Assembly (NCBI GenBank): GCA_011523795.1
Contig: WTFY01000008.1
Location: 1 to 64,000 of the forward strand
Length of the DNA stretch: 64,000 nucleotides
From: Gammaproteobacteria bacterium
Lineage (GTDB): Bacteria; Pseudomonadota; Gammaproteobacteria; UBA4575
Direction: 5' to 3'
Below are positions 7,376 to 16,465 of this stretch, one piece after another. The position numbers were made by a program, and so were the translations under genes. The notes under the pieces were generated by a model. It was not told the DNA's origin and ran no database searches. It saw only the letters and a program-made list of their open reading frames with translations. How positions within the stretch are numbered: position 1 is the stretch's first letter; every line of letters starts with the position of its first letter.

Positions 7376-9448
7376 CTAGACCCGCGCGAACTGGTTCAGC
7401 AGGGCCTGCTGAGCACAATAGGAGTCCGGCTCGCTTTCGGGTGTGTTGGTGTAGGTGCCGTCAGGCTGAAGGATCCACGCTTGCTGGTTGTCTTTGAGGT
7501 AGATTTCAAGTTCCTCAATGATCCGGTCACGCATGTCTGTATCGCGTATGGGCCAGCAGACTTCCACACGGTGGAAGAAGTTCCGGTCCATCCAGTCTGC
7601 ACTGGAACAGAATACCTTCGGGTCGGTGTCATTCCGGAAATAGTAGACGCGTGTATGCTCCAGAAAACGTCCAACGATGGAGCGCACCTCGATGTTTTCC
7701 GATATCCCGGGAAGACCCGGGCGCAGGCAGCAGGTGCCACGGACGATCAGGTGAATCCTAACCCCGGAGTTCGAGGCCCGGTACAGGGCCTGGATGATTT
7801 GCGGTTCCACCAGGGAGTTGCATTTCGCGATGATCCGGCCCTCCCGGCCCTGCCTGGCATGCTCGGTCTCGATGTCAATCATCCGTATCAGCGAGTTGTA
7901 GAGCGTGAACGGTGACTGCAATGCGCTGTTCAGGCTCGGTACCTTGGTGAAGCTGGTCAGTTCGAGAAATATTTCATGGGCATCGGCCGTAAGCTCCGGA
8001 TCGCTGGTGAACATCCCGTAGTCCGTATACAGGCGCGTGGTTTTTTCGTGATAGTTGCCGGTACCGAAATGCGCATAACGACGCAGCCCGCCCTGTTCAC
8101 GGCGTACGACCAGAATCATCTTGCCATGTGTTTTCTTGCCTACGATACCGTAGACAACATGGGCACCGGCCTTCTGCAGCCGGTTCGCAAGGGAAATGTT
8201 CGCAGCCTCATCGAAGCGTGCCATGAGTTCGATTACGACTGTGACCTCCTTGCCCGCCTTGGCCGCCTTGACAAGGTTGTCGACGATGGGTGAGTCTGGT
8301 CCGGTCCGGTACAGGGTCTGCTTGATTGCCAGCACCTTGGGATCTGCAGCCGCCTGACGTACAAAATCTATGACGGGCGCAAAGGACTGGTATGGGTGGT
8401 GCAGCAGGATGTTGCTCTGTCTGATCAGTGCAAACAGGTCGGCATTGTGACTGAGCCTTTTCGGCAGGCCGGCAGAGAACGGAGGGTATTTCAGGTCCGG
8501 CCGGTCAACCAGGTCGTAGGCCTGGCTGAGCCGGTTAAGATTGACGGGCCCGTTCACCCGGTACAGGTCTACCGCCGACAGGGAAAACTGCTGCAGCAGG
8601 TAGGTCACCAGCTCACCGGGACAGTTGTCCGCGACTTCAAGACGCACTGCATCTCCGTACCTGCGTGAAGCCAGTTCGCCTTCCAGGGCACGCATGAGGT
8701 CATCAATTTCCTCATCGTCCAGGAACAGGTCGCTGTTGCGCGTAAGCCTGAACTGGTAGCTTCCTTTCACTTCGAGTCCCTCGAACAGCTCGTGTACAAA
8801 GGCATGCATGACCGAAGACAGGAACACATAGTTTTCTCCTTCCTGGTCATGGGTATCGTCAGGCAGGCGGATCAGACGCGGCAGGGAGCGTGGTGCCTGC
8901 ACGATTGCATGTTCGCCCCGTCGTCCGAAGGCATCCAGTCCTTCCAGCTGAACGATGAAGTTCAGGGACTTGTTGATGATGCGTGGAAATGGATGGGCCG
9001 GGTCCAGGCCAAGAGGACTCAGTACCGGCTCGACTTCCTCCAGGAAATACCGGCGCAACCAGGTGCTTTGGGCCGGGGTCCATTGTTCACGGGCGATAAA
9101 GCGGATATTTTGCGCGACCAGTTCCGGCTTAAGCTCTTCGTTGAAAACGCGGTATTGCTCGGCAACCAGTTCGGAAGCCTCGCTGTGGATCTGCTTCAGC
9201 AGATCGCGGGGGGTTATTCCATCTGCAGCAAGGCTCGCGATATCCAGTTCGATATGCGACTTGACTCCCCCTACACGTATCTCGAAAAACTCATCCAGGT
9301 TGGTGCAGGAGATGCACAGGAACTTCAGGCGCTCCAGCAGGGGCGTCGACGGCTCTCGCGCCTGTTGAAGCACCCGGGAATTGAACTTCAGCAGGCTGAG
9401 TTCCCGGTTGATGTAATTTTCGGCTAGTCCGAAGTTCTGTTCGTCCAT
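7376..9448 (-). CDS. ppk: Polyphosphate kinase 1
   Basis: PPK1 reversibly polymerises the gamma phosphate of ATP into polyphosphate. The 690-aa length is normal. The N-terminal domain begins with YINRELSLLKFN and LDEFFEIRVGG. The two catalytic histidines lie in HFGTGNYHEKTTRLYTDYG (autophosphorylated His) and in GRFLEHTRVYYF (second His). The minus-strand gene is separate from ppx, not co-transcribed, which leaves room for independent control of storage and release. The glycosyltransferase gene lies 51 bases upstream on the same strand, so ppk may be read with it. Confidence 0.97.
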   Translation of the reverse strand: MDEQNFGLAENYINRELSLLKFNSRVLQQAREPSTPLLERLKFLCISCTNLDEFFEIRVGGVKSHIELDIASLAADGITPRDLLKQIHSEASELVAEQYRVFNEELKPELVAQNIRFIAREQWTPAQSTWLRRYFLEEVEPVLSPLGLDPAHPFPRIINKSLNFIVQLEGLDAFGRRGEHAIVQAPRSLPRLIRLPDDTHDQEGENYVFLSSVMHAFVHELFEGLEVKGSYQFRLTRNSDLFLDDEEIDDLMRALEGELASRRYGDAVRLEVADNCPGELVTYLLQQFSLSAVDLYRVNGPVNLNRLSQAYDLVDRPDLKYPPFSAGLPKRLSHNADLFALIRQSNILLHHPYQSFAPVIDFVRQAAADPKVLAIKQTLYRTGPDSPIVDNLVKAAKAGKEVTVVIELMARFDEAANISLANRLQKAGAHVVYGIVGKKTHGKMILVVRREQGGLRRYAHFGTGNYHEKTTRLYTDYGMFTSDPELTADAHEIFLELTSFTKVPSLNSALQSPFTLYNSLIRMIDIETEHARQGREGRIIAKCNSLVEPQIIQALYRASNSGVRIHLIVRGTCCLRPGLPGISENIEVRSIVGRFLEHTRVYYFRNDTDPKVFCSSADWMDRNFFHRVEVCWPIRDTDMRDRIIEELEIYLKDNQQAWILQPDGTYTNTPESEPDSYCAQQALLNQFARV

Positions 9449-9499
9449 GTCCGGCTGAATATCGTTGTTCAGGACGGATAGTATACGTGATGCAGGTTT

Positions 9500-10552
9500 T
9501 CAGGAGGAGTCTCCTGCCTGTCGGCTGTGACCTTTTTCCTGCACGTGCCGGCCGTTGATGACCGGTGTAATGTTTGACAGAAACATGTGGGTAGCGCTTT
9601 CCCACGTGTACTCCAGGGCCTGGTTTCGACAGTCTTCCGGGTCCAGTTCCAGGGCATCCAGGGCAGCCTGTCCGAGGTCCTTGTCAAGGCAGCCCGTAAC
9701 CCGGTTTCGAACCACGTCAATGGGACCGGTTACAGGGTAGGCGGCGACCGGTGTGCCGCAGGCCATCGCCTCCAGCATGACAATTCCAAACGTGTCAGTC
9801 TTGCTGGGAAACACGAATACATCCGAAGCGGCCAGGTAACTGGCCAGCTCCTCTCCGAACTTGTAGCCTGCAAATCGGACCTCTCGGTATGCCTTGCGCA
9901 GTGCATGGTAGGCCGGTCCGTGTCCGATGACGTACTTGGTGCCAGGCAGGTCAAGCTTCAGGAATGCCTCGATATTCTTCTCGACTGAAACCCGTCCCAC
10001 GTATATCCAGATGGGTCGTGGGTCCGGGATCGAAGCCCTTTTGTCAGGTTTGAATACCCCCGTATCCACGCCACGGGGCCAACGGACAAGGTTTTCAAAC
10101 CCGCGCAACCTCATCAATTTCTCCATGTACGGAGTACCGACCATGGTACAGGCGGAGGCGGAATGAAACCAACGCAAGAACATGTAGGATGCCCATAATG
10201 GCACCGGGTACCGCTTGCGTATGTATTCCGGAAACTGGGTATGGTACGAAGTTGTGAAGGCCCACCGCTTGTTTTTGCACAGTGCACGTGCGGCGAGACC
10301 CATCGGTCCTTCTGTAGCAATGTGGACGGCTTCCGGGCCGTAGGATGCAAGCGATTTTTTCAGGCTTCCACCGGGGTTCAGTGCAAGCCTGATTTCCGGG
10401 TATGAGGGGCAGGGCACGGACTTGAAGCCGCTCGGCTCGAAGACTCGAACCGTGTGACCCTGGCGAACCAGTGTTTCCCGCGTAATTTTCAGGGTAGTGA
10501 CGACACCGTTGACCTGTGGTTCCCAGGCATCCGTGACGATGGCTAATTTCAT
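9500..10552 (-). CDS. GT4-family glycosyltransferase
   Basis: This GT-B-fold sugar transferase begins MKLAIVTDAWEPQVNGVVTT, typical of GT4 lipid or polysaccharide mannosyl/glucosyl transferases of the MgtA group. The acceptor-side domain includes TSYHTQFPEY. The donor side has WPRGVDTGVF, WIYVGRVSVEKN and the EX7E-like block TDTFGIVMLEAMACGTPVAAYPV that binds the nucleotide sugar. There is no signal peptide, so it is cytoplasmic or peripheral. The substrate cannot be told. In related genomes this gene stands beside an LpxH-like phosphoesterase, and the remnant of such a gene overlaps its start here by 4 bases. Confidence 0.85.
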   Translation of the reverse strand: MKLAIVTDAWEPQVNGVVTTLKITRETLVRQGHTVRVFEPSGFKSVPCPSYPEIRLALNPGGSLKKSLASYGPEAVHIATEGPMGLAARALCKNKRWAFTTSYHTQFPEYIRKRYPVPLWASYMFLRWFHSASACTMVGTPYMEKLMRLRGFENLVRWPRGVDTGVFKPDKRASIPDPRPIWIYVGRVSVEKNIEAFLKLDLPGTKYVIGHGPAYHALRKAYREVRFAGYKFGEELASYLAASDVFVFPSKTDTFGIVMLEAMACGTPVAAYPVTGPIDVVRNRVTGCLDKDLGQAALDALELDPEDCRNQALEYTWESATHMFLSNITPVINGRHVQEKGHSRQAGDSS

Positions 10553-10911
10553 GCTGCCCGTTTTGAAATTCCTGTCTTGAGATCGTCAGGCGGGGTGCTC
10601 GGCACCCGGGTATTGGTCCATTTCAGCAAATGGAGACTGCCATCAATTGATTCGGCGAGTGCCGTGCAACTTTCAACCCAGTCTCCGTCGTTGCAGTACA
10701 GTATACCGTTAATCTCCTCTATTTCCGCATGGTGGGTATGCCCACAGATGACGCCATCCACGTGTTGCGGCCCGCAGCCATGCCTGTCAAGGCTTCCTTG
10801 AAATGTGCGATGTGTTTCTCGGCGTTTTTTACCTTGTGTTTCAGATGGCTTGAGAGGGACCAGTATGGAAAATTGAACCGTTATCCATGGTTTGTCTGGA
10901 GTGTTCGTCAT
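10549..10911 (-). pseudogene. Decayed LpxH-like UDP-2,3-diacylglucosamine diphosphatase
   Basis: The open frame ends with the C-terminal signature of LpxH-like metallophosphoesterases: VDGVICGHTHHAEI, then GILYCNDGDWVESCTAL. Its first 50 residues do not fit. In a shifted frame, 10880 to about 10780 instead reads FPYWSLSSHLKHKVKNA and IAHFKEAL, which is the family segment expected just before VDGV. An in-frame TAA (10883-10881) lies before this segment. The catalytic N-terminal two thirds (DVHLG, GD, GNH blocks) are missing. One frameshift, one stop and a large 5' deletion are therefore visible, and the gene cannot make an active enzyme. Confidence 0.8.
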
Positions 10912-11002
10912 GCAGGCTACCGATGCGGTCTGTGGGCATTAGAAACTTAGTGGCTCAAGCCCTGTGTTAGAATTCACAGCCCTGCCCGATGATGAAGTGA
11001 CC

Positions 11003-11482
11003 ATGAGAATAATCAAGTCTATTGCACTGATTGTCCTGGTGTGGTTTGCCGCAGGCAGCCTGTTCGCCGATGAAAAGCGCATCATCTACGATTTCGAGTA
11101 CGGAATATTCTCAAGAGGCATGGAAGACTACAGGGGAGGCGACCGGTACCTGACGCCCGAAGGGCCCTTGGAGAAGACCACCGTGATTCCGGCCAGGCTG
11201 GGGATGAAATTCGGTGTCCGTTACTGGCTGTCGCGAGGCGGCTTTCTCACCAAACCCACGTTGCACCTGATCTATCACGTGCCCACCATGATCAATCCCG
11301 ATACAGGTGAATTCATCGACAAGATTGAAATCTTGCAGGAAGAGTCCGAGCTTGATTACATGCATACGATGGCTTTCGAGATTGCCCACCAGCATGAACT
11401 GGTACCGGGTGAATACCGGTTTTACGTGTTCTTTGAGAACCAGAAGCTGCTGGAGCAGGTCTTTCAGGTTGTGCTGCAGTGA
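11003..11482 (+). CDS. DUF3859 domain periplasmic protein
   Basis: The ATG at 11003 (MRIIKSIALIVLVWFAAGSLFA) gives a clear signal peptide cut before DEKRII; a longer frame from GTG at 10964 adds 13 residues that would bury it. The mature part of about 137 residues resembles DUF3859: YDFEYGIFSRG at the start, TTVIPARLGMKFGVRYWL in the middle and HELVPGEYRFYVFF near the end, probably a beta-sandwich. Its function is unknown. It stands alone on the plus strand, convergent with the porin gene, with a shared hairpin between them. Confidence 0.75.
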   Translation: MRIIKSIALIVLVWFAAGSLFADEKRIIYDFEYGIFSRGMEDYRGGDRYLTPEGPLEKTTVIPARLGMKFGVRYWLSRGGFLTKPTLHLIYHVPTMINPDTGEFIDKIEILQEESELDYMHTMAFEIAHQHELVPGEYRFYVFFENQKLLEQVFQVVLQ

Positions 11483-11554
11483 CCATGCATTTGAAATCGA
11501 TTGCCTGCAAGGGTCGCAACGGGTGTTATTTTTCCGTTGATGTGACGTGCATCA

Positions 11555-11587
11555 CTGCAAAGGCCACCTGTGAGGCGGCCTTTGCAG
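11555..11587. terminator. Bidirectional hairpin between DUF3859 gene and porin
   Basis: CTGCAAAGGCC (11555-11565) pairs with GGCCTTTGCAG (11577-11587), an 11-bp perfect stem with an 11-base loop, midway between two convergent stops. No strong U-run follows on either strand, so termination strength is uncertain. Confidence 0.6.
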
Positions 11588-11605
11588 GGGAAGTATCAAC
11601 CGTGG

Positions 11606-12856
11606 TCAGAATGCGTACTGGGCGCGGAAGGATACGGCCTGGCCGTCCTCATCTTGTCCCGGGTCCACTTGGTTTGCGTGATCGGTATCAACGTCAAGGT
11701 AGTTCAGCATGAGCTTTACGTTCTGGGTCGCATACCAGTTCACTCCCAGAGTGAACAACTCGAACTCATTCTTTTCTGCCACGTCATCTATGTCGAGTTC
11801 ACCGTCCTCGTACTTGGCAACAAGTTCAACCGCTCCGTTCGGCCCCTTGGGCTTCACCTTGTCGAACTTGCCGGACCTGCCTTTGTACCCTCGGGTTTCA
11901 CCCGTGACAATATAGCTGGCCTGCACGTAGTAGCCTTCCGCCTCTACATCACCTTTGCCTTGGTATTCAGCGTCCTCTGCTGTTTCTCTCCCGTCAAAGT
12001 CCACATTGCGATATTCAGCCTGAAGGGAGAATGGCCCCAATACTGCGGCGGCTTCCAGTCCGTACTGATCCGCATCATCGACAGCAATTTTATGATCAAT
12101 GGGCATGGAACCGATTGAATGGATACCCAGGCGTGTGCGGAAACGCTTTTGTCCGTCATTTCCGAAGTCACGGGATGCAAGGGATCCCGCCAGGTGCATG
12201 AAGCTGTCCTCACCCATTGAGAAGTACCCGCCGACGCGACCGGCAATACTGTACGCATCGCTGCCATCGTCGTCTTCGTTATCTTCATCGATCAGGGCGG
12301 CCTGCCAGAACATCGGCTCGCTGTGGCCGTGCAATGCGAACTGGAAAGACGGCTTGTCTGCCAGGAACCCCAGCTCCGGAGTTGGAGAGCGTTCGATGGT
12401 GCTGACCCATTTTGAGCTGGTCAGTTCTTCCAGCCCAAAAGGCGCCTTGAACCGGCCCACTTTTGCGGTCCCGAAGCCCATGCCTTTATAGGAGATCACG
12501 GCTGTGTCCATTTCAGCTTCGCTCTCGTCAATATCGACCGCGAACTTGTAACCCCAGTTCTTGCCGGAGGTGCCCTTCAGTGTCACGCGGGTGCGGCGAA
12601 ACTCGGATTCCGAGGCGGAGTCATCTTGATCGTGGTTGACTTCGCTCCAGGGGCCGTCGTAACTGTCATAGTCATACATGATACGGCCACCGATTGCGAA
12701 GCTGTTGCCGTTGTCCGATTTGATTTTGATGCCGCCACCCGTCGTGCTGATCTTGAGCTCTTCCTTTGACGTCACGGCCCCGGCAAGTAGTGCCGAGCTG
12801 GAGCAGAAGACTGTGGCAACGCCGACAGCGCAAAGTAACTGCAGAGTACGTCTCAC
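11606..12856 (-). CDS. Phosphate-selective porin O/P family outer-membrane protein
   Basis: This 416-aa beta-barrel starts at GTG with GGAGG seven bases upstream. Residues 1 to about 27 form a signal peptide (MRRTLQLLCAVGVATVF, cut near AGA). The mature protein alternates short amphipathic strands (GGRIMYDYDSYDG, WGYKFAVDIDES, FGTAKVGRFKAPFGLEEL) and ends in Phe (FRAQYAF), as outer-membrane barrels do. The pattern matches the OprO/OprP group, which passes phosphate or polyphosphate. Position beside phoBR-pst makes phosphate entry the natural job. Acidic loops (DEDNEDDDGSD) are unexpected for an anion channel, so selectivity should not be assumed. Confidence 0.85.
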   Translation of the reverse strand: MRRTLQLLCAVGVATVFCSSSALLAGAVTSKEELKISTTGGGIKIKSDNGNSFAIGGRIMYDYDSYDGPWSEVNHDQDDSASESEFRRTRVTLKGTSGKNWGYKFAVDIDESEAEMDTAVISYKGMGFGTAKVGRFKAPFGLEELTSSKWVSTIERSPTPELGFLADKPSFQFALHGHSEPMFWQAALIDEDNEDDDGSDAYSIAGRVGGYFSMGEDSFMHLAGSLASRDFGNDGQKRFRTRLGIHSIGSMPIDHKIAVDDADQYGLEAAAVLGPFSLQAEYRNVDFDGRETAEDAEYQGKGDVEAEGYYVQASYIVTGETRGYKGRSGKFDKVKPKGPNGAVELVAKYEDGELDIDDVAEKNEFELFTLGVNWYATQNVKLMLNYLDVDTDHANQVDPGQDEDGQAVSFRAQYAF

Positions 12857-12965
12857 GAGGTAACCTCCCTAGTGTGATTTGAATGAGTTGTCCTGTCTGG
12901 TACTGCTGATCGAGAATTTCACAAGCCCTATCCTATGGCTGTTGTATGAAATGAAAGTGAATAAA

Positions 12966-12983
12966 TTGTTATAGTTTTGTTAT
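12966..12983 (+). promoter_or_regulatory. Direct repeat TTGTTAT-N4-TTGTTAT, possible degenerate Pho box
   Basis: Two identical 7-mers separated by AGTT give the 11-base period of PhoB sites (consensus CTGTCAT-N4-CTGTCAT). The repeat lies 110 bases upstream of the porin start but is oriented toward phoB, so it may serve either gene or neither. Confidence 0.4.
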
Positions 12984-13125
12984 ATGAAGGCATGGCACCT
13001 TGGGTTGAACCCATTTGGAATCCTTGGAACAGGACCGGGACGAATGATCGTATGCCTCAGTTTTACGCTGGCCGGGCACTGAAAATGAGGAATATTTGTG
13101 TCGGCAGGACAGCTTGTTTACGCAG

Positions 13126-13159
13126 ATGTAATAGTCGTGTAATAAAAATTGAAAATAAT
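13126..13159 (+). promoter_or_regulatory. Pho box and -10 of phoB
   Basis: ATGTAAT (13126-13132), four bases, GTGTAAT (13137-13143), then ten bases to AATAAT (13154-13159). This is the layout of PhoB-activated promoters, where the box replaces the -35. It predicts autoactivation of phoB and a start of transcription near 13166, which rules out the upstream TTG at 13149 as the phoB start. Confidence 0.7.
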
Positions 13160-13196
13160 CAGGGTGTTTACTTCCACTAATGTCAGGAATACCACC

Positions 13197-13943
13197 ATGC
13201 CAAACCAGGATGCAGCCGAAGCCCTGCAGGGTTCCAGCACTTGTGCCGGGCCAATGAACGGCAAGCGTATCCTGCTGGTTGAAGACGAGCGCCCGATACG
13301 GGAAATGGTAACGTTTGCCCTCACTCAGGATGGCTACCAAATTGATGAAGCGGAAGACGGCACGGCTGCGGAAGCCAAGATGGCCGAGCACTTGCCAGAC
13401 CTGGTCCTGCTGGATTGGATGTTACCGAATGTGAGCGGACTGGAACTGCTGCGTCGATGGAAACGTAATGAATCCATGCAGGAGATTCCGATCATCATGC
13501 TCACGGCGCGGGTCGAAGAGCGTGACAAGGTGGACGGGCTGAACTCGGGAGCGGACGACTACATCACCAAGCCTTTTTCGGTCAAGGAGCTGTCTGCGCG
13601 GATTCGTGCCGTACTGCGCCGGGGTGCGAGCATCCTCGATGACCAGCTCCGTGTCGGCCCCCTCCAGCTGGATTCCAAGGCGCATCGTGTCCATGCGGAC
13701 GGGCAGCCCATTAGCCTGGGCCCGACCGAGTTCAGGCTGCTCGAGTTTTTCATGAGCCATCCTGACCGGGTCTATACACGCACCCAGTTGCTGGATTACG
13801 TGTGGGGTCGCAACATGTATGTGGAAGAGCGAACCGTGGATGTGCACATCGTGCGCCTGAGAAAACTTCTCAAGCCCCTGGAATGTGGCAAGATGATCCA
13901 GACGGTCCGCGGGTATGGATACCGGTTTTCAGCCACGCAGTAA
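13197..13943 (+). CDS. phoB: Phosphate regulon response regulator PhoB
   Basis: This is an OmpR-type transcription factor. The receiver domain (from about residue 22) has the acidic pair at residues 30-31, phosphoacceptor Asp73 (LLDWMLPN) and the switch Lys in DDYITKPFS. The winged-helix domain ends with ERTVDVHIVRLRKLL and VRGYGYRFS. The ATG at 13197 has AGGAA eight bases upstream and lies just after the predicted promoter. The first 20 residues (MPNQDAAEALQ and onward) are extra compared with E. coli PhoB, where the protein begins near the equivalent of residue 22; a second ATG at 13254 would remove them. The stop overlaps the phoR start. Confidence 0.96.
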   Translation: MPNQDAAEALQGSSTCAGPMNGKRILLVEDERPIREMVTFALTQDGYQIDEAEDGTAAEAKMAEHLPDLVLLDWMLPNVSGLELLRRWKRNESMQEIPIIMLTARVEERDKVDGLNSGADDYITKPFSVKELSARIRAVLRRGASILDDQLRVGPLQLDSKAHRVHADGQPISLGPTEFRLLEFFMSHPDRVYTRTQLLDYVWGRNMYVEERTVDVHIVRLRKLLKPLECGKMIQTVRGYGYRFSATQ

Positions 13944-15253
13944 TGTCATTTAGCGCATGGTTGTCCGAACTCAATCGAGTGCTGGTCGTATTCGTACCCT
14001 GCGTGATACTCGGCCTGGCCATCGGGTACCTGCAGGAATTCATCATGATCGGGCTTGTCGTGTATGGCATCTGGACGGTTACCCAGATGGTAACCCTGAA
14101 GCAATGGCTCGAAGGTGGCGCCCGGCCGGACGATGCGCCGGAGTACCTGGGTCTGGCTGATCTGCATGTTTCCTGCATTGTGGACATTCAGAAAGAATAC
14201 ATGGACAGGCAGGACACACTGGAGGAATTTGTTGGCCAGTTCAATGAAATGATCGCGGCATTGCCGGATGCCGTGGTCGTATTGAAGGTGTCCGGAGAGA
14301 TACAGTCTTGCAATCGTGCGGCGCATGACCTGCTCCAGATCAATCCGGCCAGTGATTTGCACAGCCGAATCACCCAGCTTTTTCGTGATCCCTCCTTCAA
14401 CGACTATTTCTATGCCGGCCAGTACGATGAGCCTCTGGAAGTGCATGGTTCGGAGGTCGGGGGAAAGGAGCTGAGCATTCGGATCATCCCTTTTGGCCAG
14501 GACCGCCTGCTCCTGATTGCCCAGGACCTGTCGCAGGCGGCCCGGGTCTATGCAATGCGGCGCAGTTTCATCTCCAACGCTTCACATGAACTGCGAACTC
14601 CGCTGACTGTAATTCTCGGCTACCTGGAAACCCTGTCCGAACACCCGACGCTTCCGAAGGAATGCCAGATTGCCGTGCATTCAGCACGCCTTCAGGCCCA
14701 GCGCATGAAGCAGCTGGTCGAGGACCTGCTGGCCTTGTCACGCATCGAGTCCACCGCTTCGGTCGCCAAGGAATCCACCGTGGTTCCGGTCCCTTCCGTC
14801 GTCATGGAAGTCGTCAAGGAAGTCCGGCTCTCTCCGGGAGTTGCCGCTCACGACATCCAGGCGCGTATCGAGACGGATGCCGGGCTGAAGGGTGACCTGC
14901 GGGAAATTGAAAGCGTTGTTTCCAATCTGGTGAACAATGCCGTCAAGCATACCGAACCCGGCACGGATATCCAGGTGATCTGGAGGCTGGGAGATAGCGG
15001 TTCGGTGCAATTGACAGTCTCCGATACCGGACAGGGAATTGCACCGGAGCACATTGACCGGCTGACGGAGAGGTTTTACCGTGTCGATGCGGGGCGCTCG
15101 CGGGAAAAAGGGGGAACAGGGCTGGGCTTGTCCATTGTCAAGCATGTGGTGGAAAGGCACGAAGGGCAGCTGAAGATCAGCAGTGAACTCGGTCAGGGGG
15201 CCTGTTTCACGTGCAGCTTTCCTGCCAAGCGGCTGTCTTTCAACGGTTCCTGA
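13943..15253 (+). CDS. phoR: Phosphate regulon sensor kinase PhoR
   Basis: This membrane histidine kinase phosphorylates PhoB when phosphate is low. The ATG at 13943 overlaps the phoB stop (TAATG), giving 436 aa. A hydrophobic N-terminal hairpin (about residues 11-52) contains the two membrane segments with almost no periplasmic part, as in PhoR. A PAS-like domain follows (about residues 95-200). The kinase core has the H box SHELRTPLT, N box NLVNNAVKHT, G1 DTGQGIAPEH and G2 GGTGLGLSIVKH. Signal input probably comes from PstSCAB and PhoU, encoded directly downstream. Confidence 0.96.
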   Translation: MSFSAWLSELNRVLVVFVPCVILGLAIGYLQEFIMIGLVVYGIWTVTQMVTLKQWLEGGARPDDAPEYLGLADLHVSCIVDIQKEYMDRQDTLEEFVGQFNEMIAALPDAVVVLKVSGEIQSCNRAAHDLLQINPASDLHSRITQLFRDPSFNDYFYAGQYDEPLEVHGSEVGGKELSIRIIPFGQDRLLLIAQDLSQAARVYAMRRSFISNASHELRTPLTVILGYLETLSEHPTLPKECQIAVHSARLQAQRMKQLVEDLLALSRIESTASVAKESTVVPVPSVVMEVVKEVRLSPGVAAHDIQARIETDAGLKGDLREIESVVSNLVNNAVKHTEPGTDIQVIWRLGDSGSVQLTVSDTGQGIAPEHIDRLTERFYRVDAGRSREKGGTGLGLSIVKHVVERHEGQLKISSELGQGACFTCSFPAKRLSFNGS

Positions 15254-15286
15254 AACCGCATCTGCATTCTGACTGGGTTCATAAAA

Positions 15287-15315
15287 CTGTAATAAATCAC
15301 CCATAAGCTTGTAAC
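15287..15315 (+). promoter_or_regulatory. Pho box upstream of pstS
   Basis: Three 7-mers with 4-base gaps: CTGTAAT (15287-15293), CACCCAT (15298-15304) and TTGTAAC (15309-15315). The first and third resemble the phoB box repeats (ATGTAAT, GTGTAAT). It lies 61 bases before pstS. A -10 is not clear; TAAGAA at 15341 is a weak candidate. Confidence 0.6.
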
Positions 15316-15375
15316 ACTTCAGGTTCACCATGGATCGGCATAAGAAATACATTTCGTAACCTCAAGGAGTTACAC

Positions 15376-16356
15376 ATGTACAGGATTTTTGGCAAGTGCA
15401 CTGCAATGCTGGTCGCGTTGTTGGTACTGCTGCCCTTTTCCGTGTCGGCCGAAGTCAAGGTTGACCAGGAACTCGGGGAATATGCTGCTACCCGTGGCGT
15501 TTCAGGCAACTTGTCCAGTGTGGGTTCGGACACGCTGGCTAACCTGATGACACTGTGGGCCGAGGAGTACAAGCGGTTCTATCCGAATGTGAACATTCAA
15601 GTCCAGGCTGCGGGATCCTCGACGGCCCCGCCTGCCCTGACGGAAGGGACTTCCAACCTCGGGCCGATGAGTCGCAAGATGAAAGACAAAGAGATTGCAG
15701 CGTTTGAGAAGAAGTTTGGCTACAAGCCGACCCCTGTTCCGGTTGCAATCGATGCGCTGGCGGTGTACGTGCACAAGGACAACCCGATCGCGGGCATGTC
15801 CATCGCAGACGTGGATGCAATTTTTTCCAGCACCCGCAAGTGTGGCGCAAGCATGGACCTGACCACCTGGGGCGAACTTGGTCTGGTAGGCGATTGGGCC
15901 AGGCGTGACATGCAGCTGTTTGGACGCAACTCCGTTTCCGGCACCTACGGCTATTTCAAGAAGAAAGCGCTGTGCAAGGGTGACTACAAGTCTACCGTGA
16001 ACGAACAGCCAGGTTCAGCCTCCGTGGTGCAGTCCGTATCTTCATCATTGAACGGCATTGGCTATTCCGGTATCGGGTACAAGACATCCGGTGTGCGGGC
16101 TGTCCCACTGTCGAAAAAGGCTGAGACAGAGCGTGTGGAAGCCACGTCTGAGAACGCCATTTCCGGAGCATATCCCTTGGCCCGTTTCCTGTATGTGTAT
16201 GTAAACAAGGCACCCGGGCAACCCTTGTCACCCCTCGAGGGAGAATTTGTCAGGATGGTTCTGGCAATACAGGGCCAGAAGGTCGTAGTAAAGGACGGTT
16301 ACATTCCACTGCCGGCGAAAGTGGCGTCCAAGGCACTGGCTAAGCTTGAACTCTAG
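15376..16356 (+). CDS. pstS: Phosphate ABC transporter, substrate-binding protein
   Basis: This is the periplasmic phosphate receptor of the high-affinity uptake system. A signal peptide ([25 protein letters not shown]) is cut near residue 25. The mature protein has the phosphate-contact loops of Pst[35 protein letters not shown], and [18 protein letters not shown]. It belongs to the 320-330-residue type common outside enterobacteria. AAGGAG lies 7 bases before the ATG. A terminator-like hairpin after the stop would lower expression of the membrane genes relative to the abundant binding protein. Confidence 0.95.
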   Translation: MYRIFGKCTAMLVALLVLLPFSVSAEVKVDQELGEYAATRGVSGNLSSVGSDTLANLMTLWAEEYKRFYPNVNIQVQAAGSSTAPPALTEGTSNLGPMSRKMKDKEIAAFEKKFGYKPTPVPVAIDALAVYVHKDNPIAGMSIADVDAIFSSTRKCGASMDLTTWGELGLVGDWARRDMQLFGRNSVSGTYGYFKKKALCKGDYKSTVNEQPGSASVVQSVSSSLNGIGYSGIGYKTSGVRAVPLSKKAETERVEATSENAISGAYPLARFLYVYVNKAPGQPLSPLEGEFVRMVLAIQGQKVVVKDGYIPLPAKVASKALAKLEL

Positions 16357-16436
16357 GTCAGTTGGAAAACAACAAAAAGCCTGGGTTGAACCGGGCCCGC
16401 AGCCAACTCGAGGTCTGCAAGCAGTAAGCCAGTTGA

Positions 16437-16465
16437 GGCCTTGGTGTAATGCCGGGGCCTTTTTT
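16437..16465 (+). terminator. Intrinsic terminator/attenuator between pstS and pstC
   Basis: GGCCTTGG (16437-16444) pairs with CCGGGGCC (16452-16459), allowing two G-U pairs, and TTTTTT (16460-16465) follows. Partial read-through would set a high PstS to PstCAB ratio. Confidence 0.75.

Larger units (their letters stand above)
12857..13196. other. Divergent porin/phoB control region
   Basis: 340 bases between the GTG of the porin gene and the ATG of phoB. It holds a TTGTTAT direct repeat (12966-12983) and a well-formed Pho box with -10 (13126-13159). The sequence from 12985 to 13120 shows no gene or structure that I recognise. Confidence 0.6.

Noticed and set aside
7358-7915. Long plus-strand frames opposite ppk (also 8792-9427)
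   Set aside because: They are antisense shadows of a well-identified gene and have no ribosome sites or family similarity.
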